A DNA stretch of 64,000 bases from NCBI GenBank assembly GCA_902614065.1, contig CACMJT010000009.1:1-64000 (forward strand). Reading direction: 5' to 3'. A program made the position numbers and the translations under genes. Positions 47,708 through 56,449 of the stretch are shown in pieces. The DNA is from an uncultured Bacteroidota bacterium. Lineage in GTDB: Bacteria; Bacteroidota; Bacteroidia; Flavobacteriales; Flavobacteriaceae. Numbering within the stretch: position 1 is the stretch's first letter; every line of letters starts with the position of its first letter. The notes under the pieces are model-generated. The model saw nothing but the letters and a program-made list of their open reading frames with translations. It had not been told where the DNA came from and made no database searches.

Positions 47708-48184
47708 TTAGAATCTAAAGTGTGAAAATGCTTTGTTAGCCTCCGCCATTTTGTGAGTATCAACCTTTTTTTTGACTGCAGATCCTTCTTCTTTTTCTGC
47801 AGCTAATATTTCAGCAGCAAGCTTTTGAGCCATGGACTTCTCATTTCTTTTTCTTGCAAAACTGATTAACCACTTGATAGCAAGTGATATTTTTCTATCA
47901 GCTCTTATCTGCATTGGAATTTGAAAAGTAGCTCCACCAATCCTTCTACTTCGCACCTCGACATGAGGCATTACATTTGACAAACCATCTTTCCATATTT
48001 CAAGGGATGATTTTTCATTGTCTTGTTTTTTTGTTTCAACAATATCTAATGCTTCATAAAAAATTTTGAGAGCAGTAGATTTTTTGCCATCCCACATAAG
48101 ATTATTAACAAATCTTGTTACAAGTTGGTCATTAAATTTTGGATCTGGAAGGAGTGGACGTTTTTTAGCTTTTCTTTTTCTCAT
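47708..48184 (-). CDS. rpsG: 30S ribosomal protein S7
   Basis: S7 nucleates the 16S 3' major domain and lines the E site. The 158 residues include [20 protein letters not shown], the conserved [18 protein letters not shown] and [12 protein letters not shown]. It starts 36 bases after rpsL, the widest gap within the block. Confidence 0.98.
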   Translation of the reverse strand: MRKRKAKKRPLLPDPKFNDQLVTRFVNNLMWDGKKSTALKIFYEALDIVETKKQDNEKSSLEIWKDGLSNVMPHVEVRSRRIGGATFQIPMQIRADRKISLAIKWLISFARKRNEKSMAQKLAAEILAAEKEEGSAVKKKVDTHKMAEANKAFSHFRF

Positions 48185-48220
48185 TTTTATTCAGTTGAGC
48201 GGTTCGTAAATTGAACATCA

Positions 48221-48601
48221 TTAACTTTTTGTTTTGGCTTTTTTCGCACCGTACTTTGATCTTCTTTGTAATCTTCCCTCAACACCTGCTGTATCGAGAG
48301 CTCCTCTTACAATGTGGTAACGAACTCCAGGAAGATCTTTTACTCTACCACCTCTGACTAAAACAATTGAATGCTCTTGTAAATTGTGGCCTTCTCCCGG
48401 AATGTAAGCATTTACCTCAATACCGTTGGTGAGTCTAACCCTCGCAACCTTCCTCATTGCTGAATTTGGTTTTTTGGGTGTAGTAGTGTATACTCGAGTA
48501 CAGACACCTCTTTTCTGAGGACATGAACTGAGAGAGGCGGACTTACTCTTTTTGACCACCTTTTTTCTACCTTTTCGAACTAATTGCGATATTGTTGGCA
48601 T
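48221..48601 (-). CDS. rpsL: 30S ribosomal protein S12
   Basis: S12 sits in the decoding centre and controls accuracy. The 126 residues start [20 protein letters not shown]. Lys43/44 ([12 protein letters not shown]) and Lys88 (GGRVKDLPG) keep the ordinary, streptomycin-sensitive type residues at the sites where resistance mutations arise. It is the first gene of the 32-gene block, with a near-ideal promoter and, unusually for this phylum, a Shine-Dalgarno-like AGAAGGA before it. Confidence 0.98.
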   Translation of the reverse strand: MPTISQLVRKGRKKVVKKSKSASLSSCPQKRGVCTRVYTTTPKKPNSAMRKVARVRLTNGIEVNAYIPGEGHNLQEHSIVLVRGGRVKDLPGVRYHIVRGALDTAGVEGRLQRRSKYGAKKAKTKS

Positions 48602-48606
48602 ATGTT

Positions 48607-48613
48607 TCCTTCT
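48607..48613 (-). promoter_or_regulatory. Shine-Dalgarno-like site of rpsL
   Basis: AGAAGGA on the minus strand ends five bases before the rpsL ATG. Bacteroidota seldom use such sites, and most genes here have only A-rich leaders, so this one may be functional or chance. Confidence 0.3.
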
Positions 48614-48624
48614 TTAAAGGTGCG

Positions 48625-48655
48625 CAAATGTAGGATTTTTTTACAATTATTCAAA
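48625..48655 (-). promoter_or_regulatory. Strong promoter of the ribosomal block
   Basis: TTTG (48655-48652) is followed by exactly 19 bases and TACATTTG (48632-48625) on the minus strand. Both elements and the spacing match the Bacteroidota housekeeping consensus perfectly. Transcription would begin near 48618, giving a leader of roughly 17 bases before rpsL. Confidence 0.8.
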
Positions 48656-48663
48656 TCTATTTC

Positions 48664-48691
48664 AAAAAAAAAAGGACCAAAAATTTGATCC
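48664..48691 (-). terminator. Terminator of the susC-susD unit
   Basis: Read on the minus strand, a GGATCAAA/TTTGGTCC stem (48691-48674) containing one G-U pair is followed by ten T (48673-48664). It begins 27 bases after the susD stop. On the plus strand the same site has an A-C mismatch, so it is built for minus-strand transcription. It separates susD from the rpsL promoter. Confidence 0.85.
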
Positions 48692-48718
48692 TTTTTTTTC
48701 TCGATTAAAATCTCTGAA

Positions 48719-50029
48719 TTAATATCCAGGATTTTGAGTCATTAATGAATTACTATCCATTTCCGACTGAGGTATTGGACAAACTAGTCTAGAACTGTTT
48801 GCAGGTAAACCAGCAATTGATTTACCAAACCTCTTTTTATCGTGTAAAATATGACCTTCAAAACCAAGCTCTAATTGTCTTTCATTAAAAATTAGGTCAA
48901 GACTTAATGAAGATAGTGCTGGAGCACCAGATCTTCCTCTAAGAGCGTTAATTTCAGTAAGAGGTGCAAGACCTGTACTAGAACCTAATCTAAAGTTAGC
49001 TTCAGCTCTAATCAAATGCATTTCTGCAACTCTTATGGTTGGGACATTTCCGTATTCATTAGTATACTTACGTGTTAATATACCACCGTTAAATCCACTG
49101 TAATAGAAAAAACCGAGTCTAACATCAGAAGTACTATCAAACAATGTTCTGTAAGTATCAACTACGATATCACCACCTCTACCACCGTAAGGTTGATCAG
49201 CATAGTGGCTAATAAGAACATTTGAACCGTCCTGAGAAGTTACCTGAAAAGCAAAAATGTCTTCAGGACCATCGGAGTCATTGTTAAATGCACCAGCAAA
49301 ACTAGAGGCTAATGAGTGGCCACTATTTTGAAGTACATCATTCGCAGCAGCTAATGCGCTAGCGAAATTACCTTGCTGCAAGTAAACTCTAGCTAGTAAA
49401 GCTTGTGCAGCATATCTATCAGCAAACTCACCGTTTGAAGTAGGTAACTTTGCATAAGCATCAGTTAAATCTGAAATTACTTGAGCATAGATCTCATCGG
49501 CAGTTGATCTGGCAATATCCAAATCAGCACCATAATTAGTAACTCCAGCAGTTCTTAATGGAACCCCACCAAAGAATTTAACCAAATCAAAATAAGTTAA
49601 TGCTCTTAAAAATAAAGCCTCTCCTTCAACAGTAGCTCTTTCAGTCGCATCTGAAATATTTGAGCTATTATCCAAAACAAGATTAGCTTGATTGATAACT
49701 TCATAAGAATTATTCCAATGACCACCAACCAAACCATTATCACTTAACATTGATTTAGTGAACATCTCTCTTGGTGCAAGGAAAGTACCTTCCCAAGATA
49801 CCTCATCGTCATTACCGATTAATTCAGACATGATGTGAGAATAACCACCAAAAGTTGAACTCTGACCAGCCTCAGCATAAGTACCAATCAAAACTTTTTT
49901 AACACCATCAGCCGTTCCTAAGGCAGCACCAATAGAAACACTTTGAGCTGGTTCTATATCTAACTCAGACTCACAATTTACAAGTCCAAAAGAAAGAAAG
50001 ATTATAAGTAAAAATTTTAAATTTTTCAT
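48719..50029 (-). CDS. SusD/RagB family outer-membrane lipoprotein
   Basis: SusD-like proteins form the lid over a SusC channel and capture glycans or other oligomers at the cell surface. The 436 residues begin with a lipoprotein signal ending LVNC, with Cys19 the lipidation site, followed by acidic residues as in surface-exposed lipoproteins. The helical TPR-like core includes ALFLRALTYFDLVKFFGGVP. The C-terminal half has VAEMHLIRAEANFRLG and FNERQLELGFEGHILHD. It follows susC by 18 bases. No sugar-degrading enzyme is nearby, so the substrate is unknown. Confidence 0.93.
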   Translation of the reverse strand: MKNLKFLLIIFLSFGLVNCESELDIEPAQSVSIGAALGTADGVKKVLIGTYAEAGQSSTFGGYSHIMSELIGNDDEVSWEGTFLAPREMFTKSMLSDNGLVGGHWNNSYEVINQANLVLDNSSNISDATERATVEGEALFLRALTYFDLVKFFGGVPLRTAGVTNYGADLDIARSTADEIYAQVISDLTDAYAKLPTSNGEFADRYAAQALLARVYLQQGNFASALAAANDVLQNSGHSLASSFAGAFNNDSDGPEDIFAFQVTSQDGSNVLISHYADQPYGGRGGDIVVDTYRTLFDSTSDVRLGFFYYSGFNGGILTRKYTNEYGNVPTIRVAEMHLIRAEANFRLGSSTGLAPLTEINALRGRSGAPALSSLSLDLIFNERQLELGFEGHILHDKKRFGKSIAGLPANSSRLVCPIPQSEMDSNSLMTQNPGY

Positions 50030-50047
50030 TTTTCTATAATTTATTAA

Positions 50048-53005
50048 TTAAAATGTTAGATTAACACCGAGTGAAACAGTTCTTGGGGCAGGTGCAGAAT
50101 AAAATGTCTGACCACCACCAAAAGTATCAGCCCTAGACTCAGGATCATAACCATCATAATCTGTGATAGTTAACAAATTGATTCCAGAAAGATATATTCT
50201 AGCTTTTTCTAAACCAACAGATGAAATCATATCCTGGGGTATAGTGTAAGAAAGATTAAGATCTTTTAATCTAATAAAATCACCATCCTGTAAATATCTA
50301 GTCGAATGTTGAGTACCATTACTTCCAACTAAGGCAGCAGCAGGAACATCAGTAATATCACCAGGCTGTCTCCATCTTCTTAACTGATCTCTTGTCTGAT
50401 TATCAAACCAGTCACCAGCAGTTGATTGGAATCTACCACCAGCATTATAAATGCTAGCACCAAACTCAGCAGAGAAAGTAAATGATAATTCAAAATTTTT
50501 GTAAGAAACATAATTTGTCAATCCACCAATAAAATTAGGGAAAGGATTTCCTACAACTTTTCTGAAATCAGCAGAGTAACTTTCTGTTGCAACACCATCA
50601 GCATCATAAAACAAGGCATTACCATTGTCAGGATTAACACCAGCGTATTCAACTAGGTAAAATGCACTGATTGGTTCACCTTCTCTTAGAATATTTCTAC
50701 CACTAATAGCATCTTCACCATTAGGCAATGTCACAACCTCATTTTCATTAGTTGCAAGATTTAAACTTGAAGACCAAGTAAAGTCATTATTTCTAATATT
50801 TACTGTATTTAATAAAAACTCTACACCAGTATTTTTTACAGCACCAATGTTCTTGGTTAAGGATGTAAAACCTGACGAACCAGGAATTGGTTCACCAAAT
50901 AATAAATCATCTGTGTCTTTATTGTAGTAAGTTAATTCACCTGTAACTCTATCATCAAACAAACCAAACTGTACAGAAACGTCAGTTTGTGTAGTTGTTT
51001 CCCAAGATAAATCTTGGTTAGATGGTTGTGTAGGTTGAAGACCAGGTCTTTGGTTAAATGATGTAGCACCAAATAAACCAAGAGCAGCAAAGTTTCCAAT
51101 TGCAGCATTACCAACTTCACCCCAACTACCTCTTAGCTTAAGGAAAGAAAAAATGTTATCTCCAATAAAGTCCTCGTTAGATAATATCCAACCAGCACTG
51201 AATGAAGGGAAGTTTCCAAACTGAACATTTTCACCAAATCTTGATGAACCATCTCTTCTTATACCAGCTTTAAATAAATACTTATCATTGATGTTGTAAG
51301 TAGCTCTAGCAAAATATCCAACAAAACTGAATGAAGTGAAACTACCAGAACCAGCAGTAATTTCTGCAGCACTGGCAATTGTTTGAAAATCATCACTTGG
51401 AAATTGCTCACCACTTACGCTTGAAAATCTTCTTTTACTTTTATTTAATGAAGATCCAACCGTTACATCTAATGTACTGTAATCATTAACATACTCATAA
51501 TTAAGATAATTAGTAACAATATAATTTTCAGTTGTTGCATTTGAAGCGTAACCTGAACCATTTGTAGACATAAAAGGAGTTAAACTTCCTCTGAATTGAT
51601 CCTCACTTTGACCATACAAGTCATAAGCGAACTCAGATGTAAATGTCAATCCACTAAATAAGTCCAAATCAGCAGAAACTTTTCCTGTATTTCTTCTTAT
51701 AATTGTGTTGTAGTTAGCATACTTGTCCTCTAACAAGAAGTTAACATATACAGTGTTTGTGAACGGCTCACCATCAACATAAGCAGGTGAAATCGGAGAT
51801 TGAGCAATTGCTTGTAATGGAGTAACAAAAGCGTTATCATTAGCAATTCTATCAATGTCCGTTCTACCATAACCTAAATTAAAATTTAAAGTTAATTTAT
51901 CAGTAACTGCAGTGCTAATATTAGCTCTTGCACTTATTTTATCTAAACTGTTTCCTAAAACGATACCTTCTGTTTCATTGTATGCAACAGAGAAAAAATA
52001 ATTTGTATTATCAGATCCACCAGAAACTGAAAAATCAGCATCTTGAACAGAACCTTCAACTAACGCAATTTTTTCCCAATCTGTATCATATGTTCCTTCA
52101 CGCCATGTACCATTTGAATACCTGTCTAACCTACCTTCGACAAATCCAGTGAAGTCAAATCCGGCATTAAAAGTATTTCTACCAGCTTCTAAAAATATTT
52201 CAACATATTCAGCAGCGTTCATCCAATCTCTATATGCAGATGGATTGCTTACACCTCTTGAAAAATTTAAATTAAATTTTGCTTTTCCAGCTTTACCCTT
52301 TTTGGTTGTAATGATAACAACACCATTGGCACCCTGAGAACCATAAATTGAGGCTGCAGATGCATCTTTCAAGATGTCAATTGACTCAATTTCATTGGGA
52401 CTTAAAGTGATTAAAGGGTTAGTTGGAGCACCGTTACTAGACTCATTGTAAGTAATTAATGGGATACCATCAAGAACATAAAGTGGCTGAGAACTAGCAC
52501 TGATACTTGCTTGACCACGAATTCTAAAGTTAAATCCTGATTCAACTTTACCATTTGTTTGTGTTACTTGCACACCAGCAACTTTACCAGCGAAAGTATT
52601 AAAAACATTAGGCGTAGGAATTTCAGAAATGTCCTCAGAATCTAGGGATGCAATATTATCTGTCAAAAGTCTACGACTTTCAGATCCGTATCCTGTAACA
52701 ACTACCTCGTCAAGCTGACCACCTTCAGATAAAACAACATCAATTGATGTGTTGTTACCTACAGCTACAACCTGAGTAAGATAACCAAGGAAACTAACAG
52801 ATAATGAAGCGTCATCACCAACAGATATAGAGAAATTACCATCAAAATCAGCAACTACACCATTGTTAGTACCAACTTCAACGATAGATGCACCAGGTAA
52901 TGGGGCACCATCCTCATCTGAAACACTTCCTGTAATAGTTTGTTGTCCTAAAGCAATCGAGACTGCTAAGAAAGACATCATAATACTAAGAATTAGTTTT
53001 TTCAT
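50048..53005 (-). CDS. SusC/RagA family TonB-dependent outer-membrane transporter
   Basis: This 985-residue protein imports a macromolecular nutrient across the outer membrane with energy from TonB. A signal peptide (1-20) is followed by the carboxypeptidase-regulatory-like domain (about 22-98), the TonB box EVVVTGYG (100-107), the plug (about 110-220, with IRGQASISASSQPLYVLDGIP) and a large beta-barrel ending GVNLTF. It pairs with the following susD gene. The substrate is not evident. It is divergent from rlmB and its unit lies directly upstream of the ribosomal block. Confidence 0.95.
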   Translation of the reverse strand: MKKLILSIMMSFLAVSIALGQQTITGSVSDEDGAPLPGASIVEVGTNNGVVADFDGNFSISVGDDASLSVSFLGYLTQVVAVGNNTSIDVVLSEGGQLDEVVVTGYGSESRRLLTDNIASLDSEDISEIPTPNVFNTFAGKVAGVQVTQTNGKVESGFNFRIRGQASISASSQPLYVLDGIPLITYNESSNGAPTNPLITLSPNEIESIDILKDASAASIYGSQGANGVVIITTKKGKAGKAKFNLNFSRGVSNPSAYRDWMNAAEYVEIFLEAGRNTFNAGFDFTGFVEGRLDRYSNGTWREGTYDTDWEKIALVEGSVQDADFSVSGGSDNTNYFFSVAYNETEGIVLGNSLDKISARANISTAVTDKLTLNFNLGYGRTDIDRIANDNAFVTPLQAIAQSPISPAYVDGEPFTNTVYVNFLLEDKYANYNTIIRRNTGKVSADLDLFSGLTFTSEFAYDLYGQSEDQFRGSLTPFMSTNGSGYASNATTENYIVTNYLNYEYVNDYSTLDVTVGSSLNKSKRRFSSVSGEQFPSDDFQTIASAAEITAGSGSFTSFSFVGYFARATYNINDKYLFKAGIRRDGSSRFGENVQFGNFPSFSAGWILSNEDFIGDNIFSFLKLRGSWGEVGNAAIGNFAALGLFGATSFNQRPGLQPTQPSNQDLSWETTTQTDVSVQFGLFDDRVTGELTYYNKDTDDLLFGEPIPGSSGFTSLTKNIGAVKNTGVEFLLNTVNIRNNDFTWSSSLNLATNENEVVTLPNGEDAISGRNILREGEPISAFYLVEYAGVNPDNGNALFYDADGVATESYSADFRKVVGNPFPNFIGGLTNYVSYKNFELSFTFSAEFGASIYNAGGRFQSTAGDWFDNQTRDQLRRWRQPGDITDVPAAALVGSNGTQHSTRYLQDGDFIRLKDLNLSYTIPQDMISSVGLEKARIYLSGINLLTITDYDGYDPESRADTFGGGQTFYSAPAPRTVSLGVNLTF

Positions 53006-53031
53006 GTTTTTTAGTTTTTGAGCGCGCTAAA

Positions 53032-53039
53032 CTAAAGTA
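53032..53039 (-). promoter_or_regulatory. Candidate -7 box of susC
   Basis: TACTTTAG on the minus strand matches seven of eight positions of TANNTTTG and would give a leader of about 20 bases before the susC ATG. No TTTG is found 19 bases upstream. The rest of the 218-base gap to rlmB is AT-rich, and I see no other feature in it. Confidence 0.3.
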
Positions 53040-53223
53040 TCTGTTGTAAAGAAAAAAGAAAAAATTAATGTTTTTGTTGATAAACTAGATTTTTTTATAT
53101 ATAAAACACTGATATTCAACATTTTATGATATTAACAATAACAAAAAAAAATAAATTGTTACAAATTAAACAAGCTTTACCTGATTTTAGCTAGTTTAGT
53201 TGACAAAATATCCGCTTTAATCT

Positions 53224-53949
53224 ATGAAAGTTTACGGAAGAAGATCAGTAATTGAGGCAATAAAAAGTGATTTGGAAATCCAAAAAGCATTTATTAAGAA
53301 AAATGCAATTAATATGGAAGAAATTGTTTTCAAATTAAAGAAAAAAAATATTCCCATATCATTTGTTCCAATCGAAAAGTTAAAAAAATTAACTAATAAT
53401 AACCACCAGGGAATTGTTTGTTTAATTTCTAAAATTAAAACCTATAATCTTAATGATTTAGATGAATTTTTACAAAACAAGGAATCATGTAAGTTGATTT
53501 TTTTGGATGGTATCACAGATACTAAAAATTTTGGTTCGATTATTAGAAATGCAGAATGTTTTGGTATCGATGGTATTGTGGTTTCTAAAACAGGAGTGGC
53601 TCAAATCAACGATGAAACAATCAAAAGTTCAAGTGGTGCAATTTTTAACCTTCCAATTTACAGAGTTGATCATCTCAAGGATGCTGTTTTTCTTGTAAAA
53701 GATCAAGGATTCAAAATTCTAGCAGCTGATGAAAAATCCGAAAAACAAATAAGCGGTTTGAGTTTGAAAAACAAAACAGTAATAATTTTGGGTTCTGAAG
53801 GAAAAGGAATTAGTCCTCCAATTTTAAAAAAGTGTGATGATACATTTAAGATATCATTGGTTGGTAAAACTGAATCATTGAATGTTTCTGTTGCCTCTGG
53901 TATAATAATGCATGAAATCAGTAAACAAAACCTTAAAGGAAATCTTTGA
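53224..53949 (+). CDS. rlmB: 23S rRNA (guanosine-2'-O-)-methyltransferase RlmB-like (SpoU/TrmH)
   Basis: This enzyme methylates the ribose of a 23S rRNA guanosine using SAM. The 241 residues have an N-terminal L30e-like substrate-binding domain (1-80) and the trefoil-knotted SPOUT domain with motifs NFGSIIRNAECFG, SSSGAIFNLP, LGSEGKGIS and LNVSVASG. RlmB is the likeliest of the TrmH-family enzymes given the length, but another 2'-O-methyltransferase is possible. The last 17 bases overlap the end of the convergent HAD gene. Confidence 0.88.
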   Translation: MKVYGRRSVIEAIKSDLEIQKAFIKKNAINMEEIVFKLKKKNIPISFVPIEKLKKLTNNNHQGIVCLISKIKTYNLNDLDEFLQNKESCKLIFLDGITDTKNFGSIIRNAECFGIDGIVVSKTGVAQINDETIKSSSGAIFNLPIYRVDHLKDAVFLVKDQGFKILAADEKSEKQISGLSLKNKTVIILGSEGKGISPPILKKCDDTFKISLVGKTESLNVSVASGIIMHEISKQNLKGNL

Positions 53950-54613
53950 GTTCAATTAATTTATGAATGGTTTGGTTTTTATTATAAATTTCTTCACCAT
54001 GGGCTACAAAATGAATGGCTTTGATATTTAATTTTTGTGCACCCATTATATCAGCCTCATAATTATCGCCAACCATCAATGACTCTTCAGCCTTAGATCC
54101 GGAATCAGTTAAGGCATGCATAAAAATTTTTGAGTCTGGTTTTTTAACACCAACCGACTCTGAATCGTAAATGGCCTCAAAATAATGTTTTATGCTCGAA
54201 TTATTCAGCTTTTTATCTTGTACGTCTCTAAATCCGTTCGTTATGATAAATAATCTGTACTTTGGTTTTAAATAATCTAAAATTTCTAGGGCTCCTTCCA
54301 TCAACTTATTATTCTCTGGCAAAAAATTTATGTAATCCTCCGCGATTTTATCAATTGTTAATTTATCTATTTCATAATTAAAAACATCAAAAACTTCCTT
54401 CAGTCTGTTGTGTCTCAGATATTCCTTTGTAATTTCTCCATTTCTGTAAAGTTTCCAGTAACGGAAATTGATAGGAACATAAGCCTTAATGAATTTATTG
54501 AAGTTAATGGTGATGCCATATTCTTTAAAAATTTTTTTGAATGATAACTCAGAGTTTTTTTCAAAATCCCAGAGCGTGTGGTCCAAATCAAAAAAAATAC
54601 TTTTAACCAACAT
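53933..54613 (-). CDS. yjjG: HAD hydrolase, YjjG-like noncanonical pyrimidine nucleotidase
   Basis: This soluble phosphatase probably dephosphorylates damaged or noncanonical nucleotides. From ATG 54613 the product has 226 residues beginning MLVKSIFFDLDHTLWDF, with the nucleophile Asp9 and Asp11, the Thr motif FIITNGFRDVQ, the Lys in VGVKKPDSKIF and the acidic motif VGDNYEADIMGA. A longer frame to 54658 runs into mpl and is not needed. It overlaps the mpl 3' end by 11 bases. The substrate class is inferred from the FDLDHTLWDF pattern. Confidence 0.85.
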   Translation of the reverse strand: MLVKSIFFDLDHTLWDFEKNSELSFKKIFKEYGITINFNKFIKAYVPINFRYWKLYRNGEITKEYLRHNRLKEVFDVFNYEIDKLTIDKIAEDYINFLPENNKLMEGALEILDYLKPKYRLFIITNGFRDVQDKKLNNSSIKHYFEAIYDSESVGVKKPDSKIFMHALTDSGSKAEESLMVGDNYEADIMGAQKLNIKAIHFVAHGEEIYNKNQTIHKLIELKDFL

Positions 54614-55967
54614 TATTACAAAAATTTTTAGAAAGGCGATCAACATCGATACCACCAAATTTTCCAGAACTCATTAGCAATAAATTCAGATTTATTTGTT
54701 CAAAACTCATAATATAATTATCCAATTCATCTTTATCAAAAATAAATTTCATTTTGAGGTTATTGAAGGATTTTTTTAAACTTTCCTCATCTAAATCTTG
54801 ATTTTTTAACTTTGGGTTTGATCTATCAATAAAAATAACTGGATAGTCACACTTATCCATAGTACCCTGATAATGAATTTGAAATTTTTTATGAAAACTG
54901 CTGAAAGTGTGCAGTTCATATACACCAACCAACTCTCCACTAAAATTAGTTTTAACAGCATCAATACTTGCCTTTAATTTACTTGGCGAGTGGGCAAAAT
55001 CTATGATAACAGATCTTCCTAATTTAATTTCTTTTAATTGAAGGCGGTTGGTTGCTCCTTTAAATGTTAATATTGAATTGTAAAACTCGTCATCAGTCAA
55101 ACCTATTAAATTACATACCTGCTTTGCTCCTGATAAGTTTTCCATATTGTGTTTTCCAAAAATCTTTAAAGGTAAAATACCCTCATCAGTTTCAATAAAA
55201 AACTTATTATCTTTTGCTATGTAGTTGTGCCTAGAATATGGAATTTTTCTAATAAAATTTTGATTATTTTTTAATAAATCTAATATTTCCAAATCATTAT
55301 CATTATAAATTAAAACACCTCCATCTACAATTTTGTCAATAAAAACACCAAACTGATTTTTGTAAACATCAAAAGTTGGAAAAACATTGACATGATCCCA
55401 AGAAATACCGGAAATTAAAGCAATATTTGGTTTATAAACATGGAACTTAGGAGTATCGTGAATTCTAGACGATAAATATTCATCACCTTCAATTATTATA
55501 AAATCATTTTCATTTGATAAACTTACTGAATTGGACAAACCCTCGATTTTTGCTCCAAGAAGATAATCTACATTAATTATGTTATTTTTTAGTACATGAA
55601 GCACCATTGAAGCAATTGTAGTCTTGCCGTGACTACCAGCAATAACTACTCTCGTTTTATTTTTTGAATATTCATAAACAAATTCGGGAAAGGAGTAAAT
55701 TTTTATTTTTTTATGTTTAGCTAATTTAAGTTCTGGATTATCAGATCTAGCGTGCATACCGAGTATAACAAAATCCAAATCATCTTTAATATTTGATTCA
55801 TGCCATCCTAACTCTTTGGGGTACAAATCATTTTCTATCAAACTAGATTTGGAGGGTTCGTAGATAACATCATCGCTGCCCGTAACGACATAATTGAGTC
55901 TTTTAAGCTCAATAGCAAGACTGTGCATAACACTTCCACCTATAGAAATAAAATGTACTTTTCTCAA
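54603..55967 (-). CDS. mpl: UDP-N-acetylmuramate:L-Ala-gamma-D-Glu-meso-DAP ligase
   Basis: Mpl joins recycled murein tripeptide to UDP-MurNAc, bypassing MurC-E. The 454 residues show the Mur-ligase layout: N-terminal Rossmann domain ([20 protein letters not shown]), ATP-binding GSHGKTT at 111-117, central domain with DYLLGAKIEG, and the C-terminal domain with IDFAHSPSKLKASID. The start ISIGGSVMHSLA is diagnostic of Mpl as opposed to MurC. It overlaps the upstream gene by four bases and the HAD gene by 11, so the run is one operon. Confidence 0.95.
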   Translation of the reverse strand: MRKVHFISIGGSVMHSLAIELKRLNYVVTGSDDVIYEPSKSSLIENDLYPKELGWHESNIKDDLDFVILGMHARSDNPELKLAKHKKIKIYSFPEFVYEYSKNKTRVVIAGSHGKTTIASMVLHVLKNNIINVDYLLGAKIEGLSNSVSLSNENDFIIIEGDEYLSSRIHDTPKFHVYKPNIALISGISWDHVNVFPTFDVYKNQFGVFIDKIVDGGVLIYNDNDLEILDLLKNNQNFIRKIPYSRHNYIAKDNKFFIETDEGILPLKIFGKHNMENLSGAKQVCNLIGLTDDEFYNSILTFKGATNRLQLKEIKLGRSVIIDFAHSPSKLKASIDAVKTNFSGELVGVYELHTFSSFHKKFQIHYQGTMDKCDYPVIFIDRSNPKLKNQDLDEESLKKSFNNLKMKFIFDKDELDNYIMSFEQINLNLLLMSSGKFGGIDVDRLSKNFCNNVG

Positions 55968-56449
55968 TATTTTTTATTTGGAAAATTTTCGTAGAGGGAT
56001 CTTGCCTTTTTACCTTCAGTCTCAGATATCTTTGAAATCTTTTCAATAATTATTCTAGCTTTTCTCTTGCCACCACCAAGAAAACCAGGAACCTCGAGAT
56101 AAACCTGTAGCATGATCCAATTTAAACTTAAAGATGAATCATCTAATTTGTAGGTCTTTTCCAATTGACTCATCATTTCAGGAACATATGCAGCTCCCTT
56201 GATTCTTGGCATAAGTTCAATTTTTGCTGCCAACGTTGCAGCTAATTTGTAATTGTAGTTAAAACTGTTGGGGGTATTTTTTACTAAGTCTCTGTATAAT
56301 TCTATTGGCTTGTCAAATTCGCAAATCTGAACCAATGAATCAGCAATTCTTTCAATTTTGATTAAATTAAGATTTTCTATTTTATCAGTCTGAGAAAGTA
56401 ACGACGATCCCAACAAAATTAATGCGACTGAATATTTAATTTTTTCCAC
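55964..56449 (-). CDS. Secreted TPR-like protein of unknown function
   Basis: I do not recognise a named family. The 161 residues have a likely signal peptide (about 1-19, ending SSLLSQ) and then helical, TPR-like sequence. One part reads [17 protein letters not shown], a pattern seen in secreted TPR proteins of this phylum. It should lie in the periplasm. The start at ATG 56449 lies inside the end of obgE, with a 31-base overlap, the largest same-strand overlap in the window. It also overlaps mpl by four bases, so it is translated within the adk-obgE-mpl operon. Function unknown. Confidence 0.7.
   Translation of the reverse strand: MEKIKYSVALILLGSSLLSQTDKIENLNLIKIERIADSLVQICEFDKPIELYRDLVKNTPNSFNYNYKLAATLAAKIELMPRIKGAAYVPEMMSQLEKTYKLDDSSLSLNWIMLQVYLEVPGFLGGGKRKARIIIEKISKISETEGKKARSLYENFPNKKY

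Noticed and set aside
53006-53223. Possible RNA gene in the 218-base susC-rlmB gap
   Set aside because: The gap is AT-rich with no cloverleaf or strong hairpin that I can see; it more likely holds two divergent promoters.
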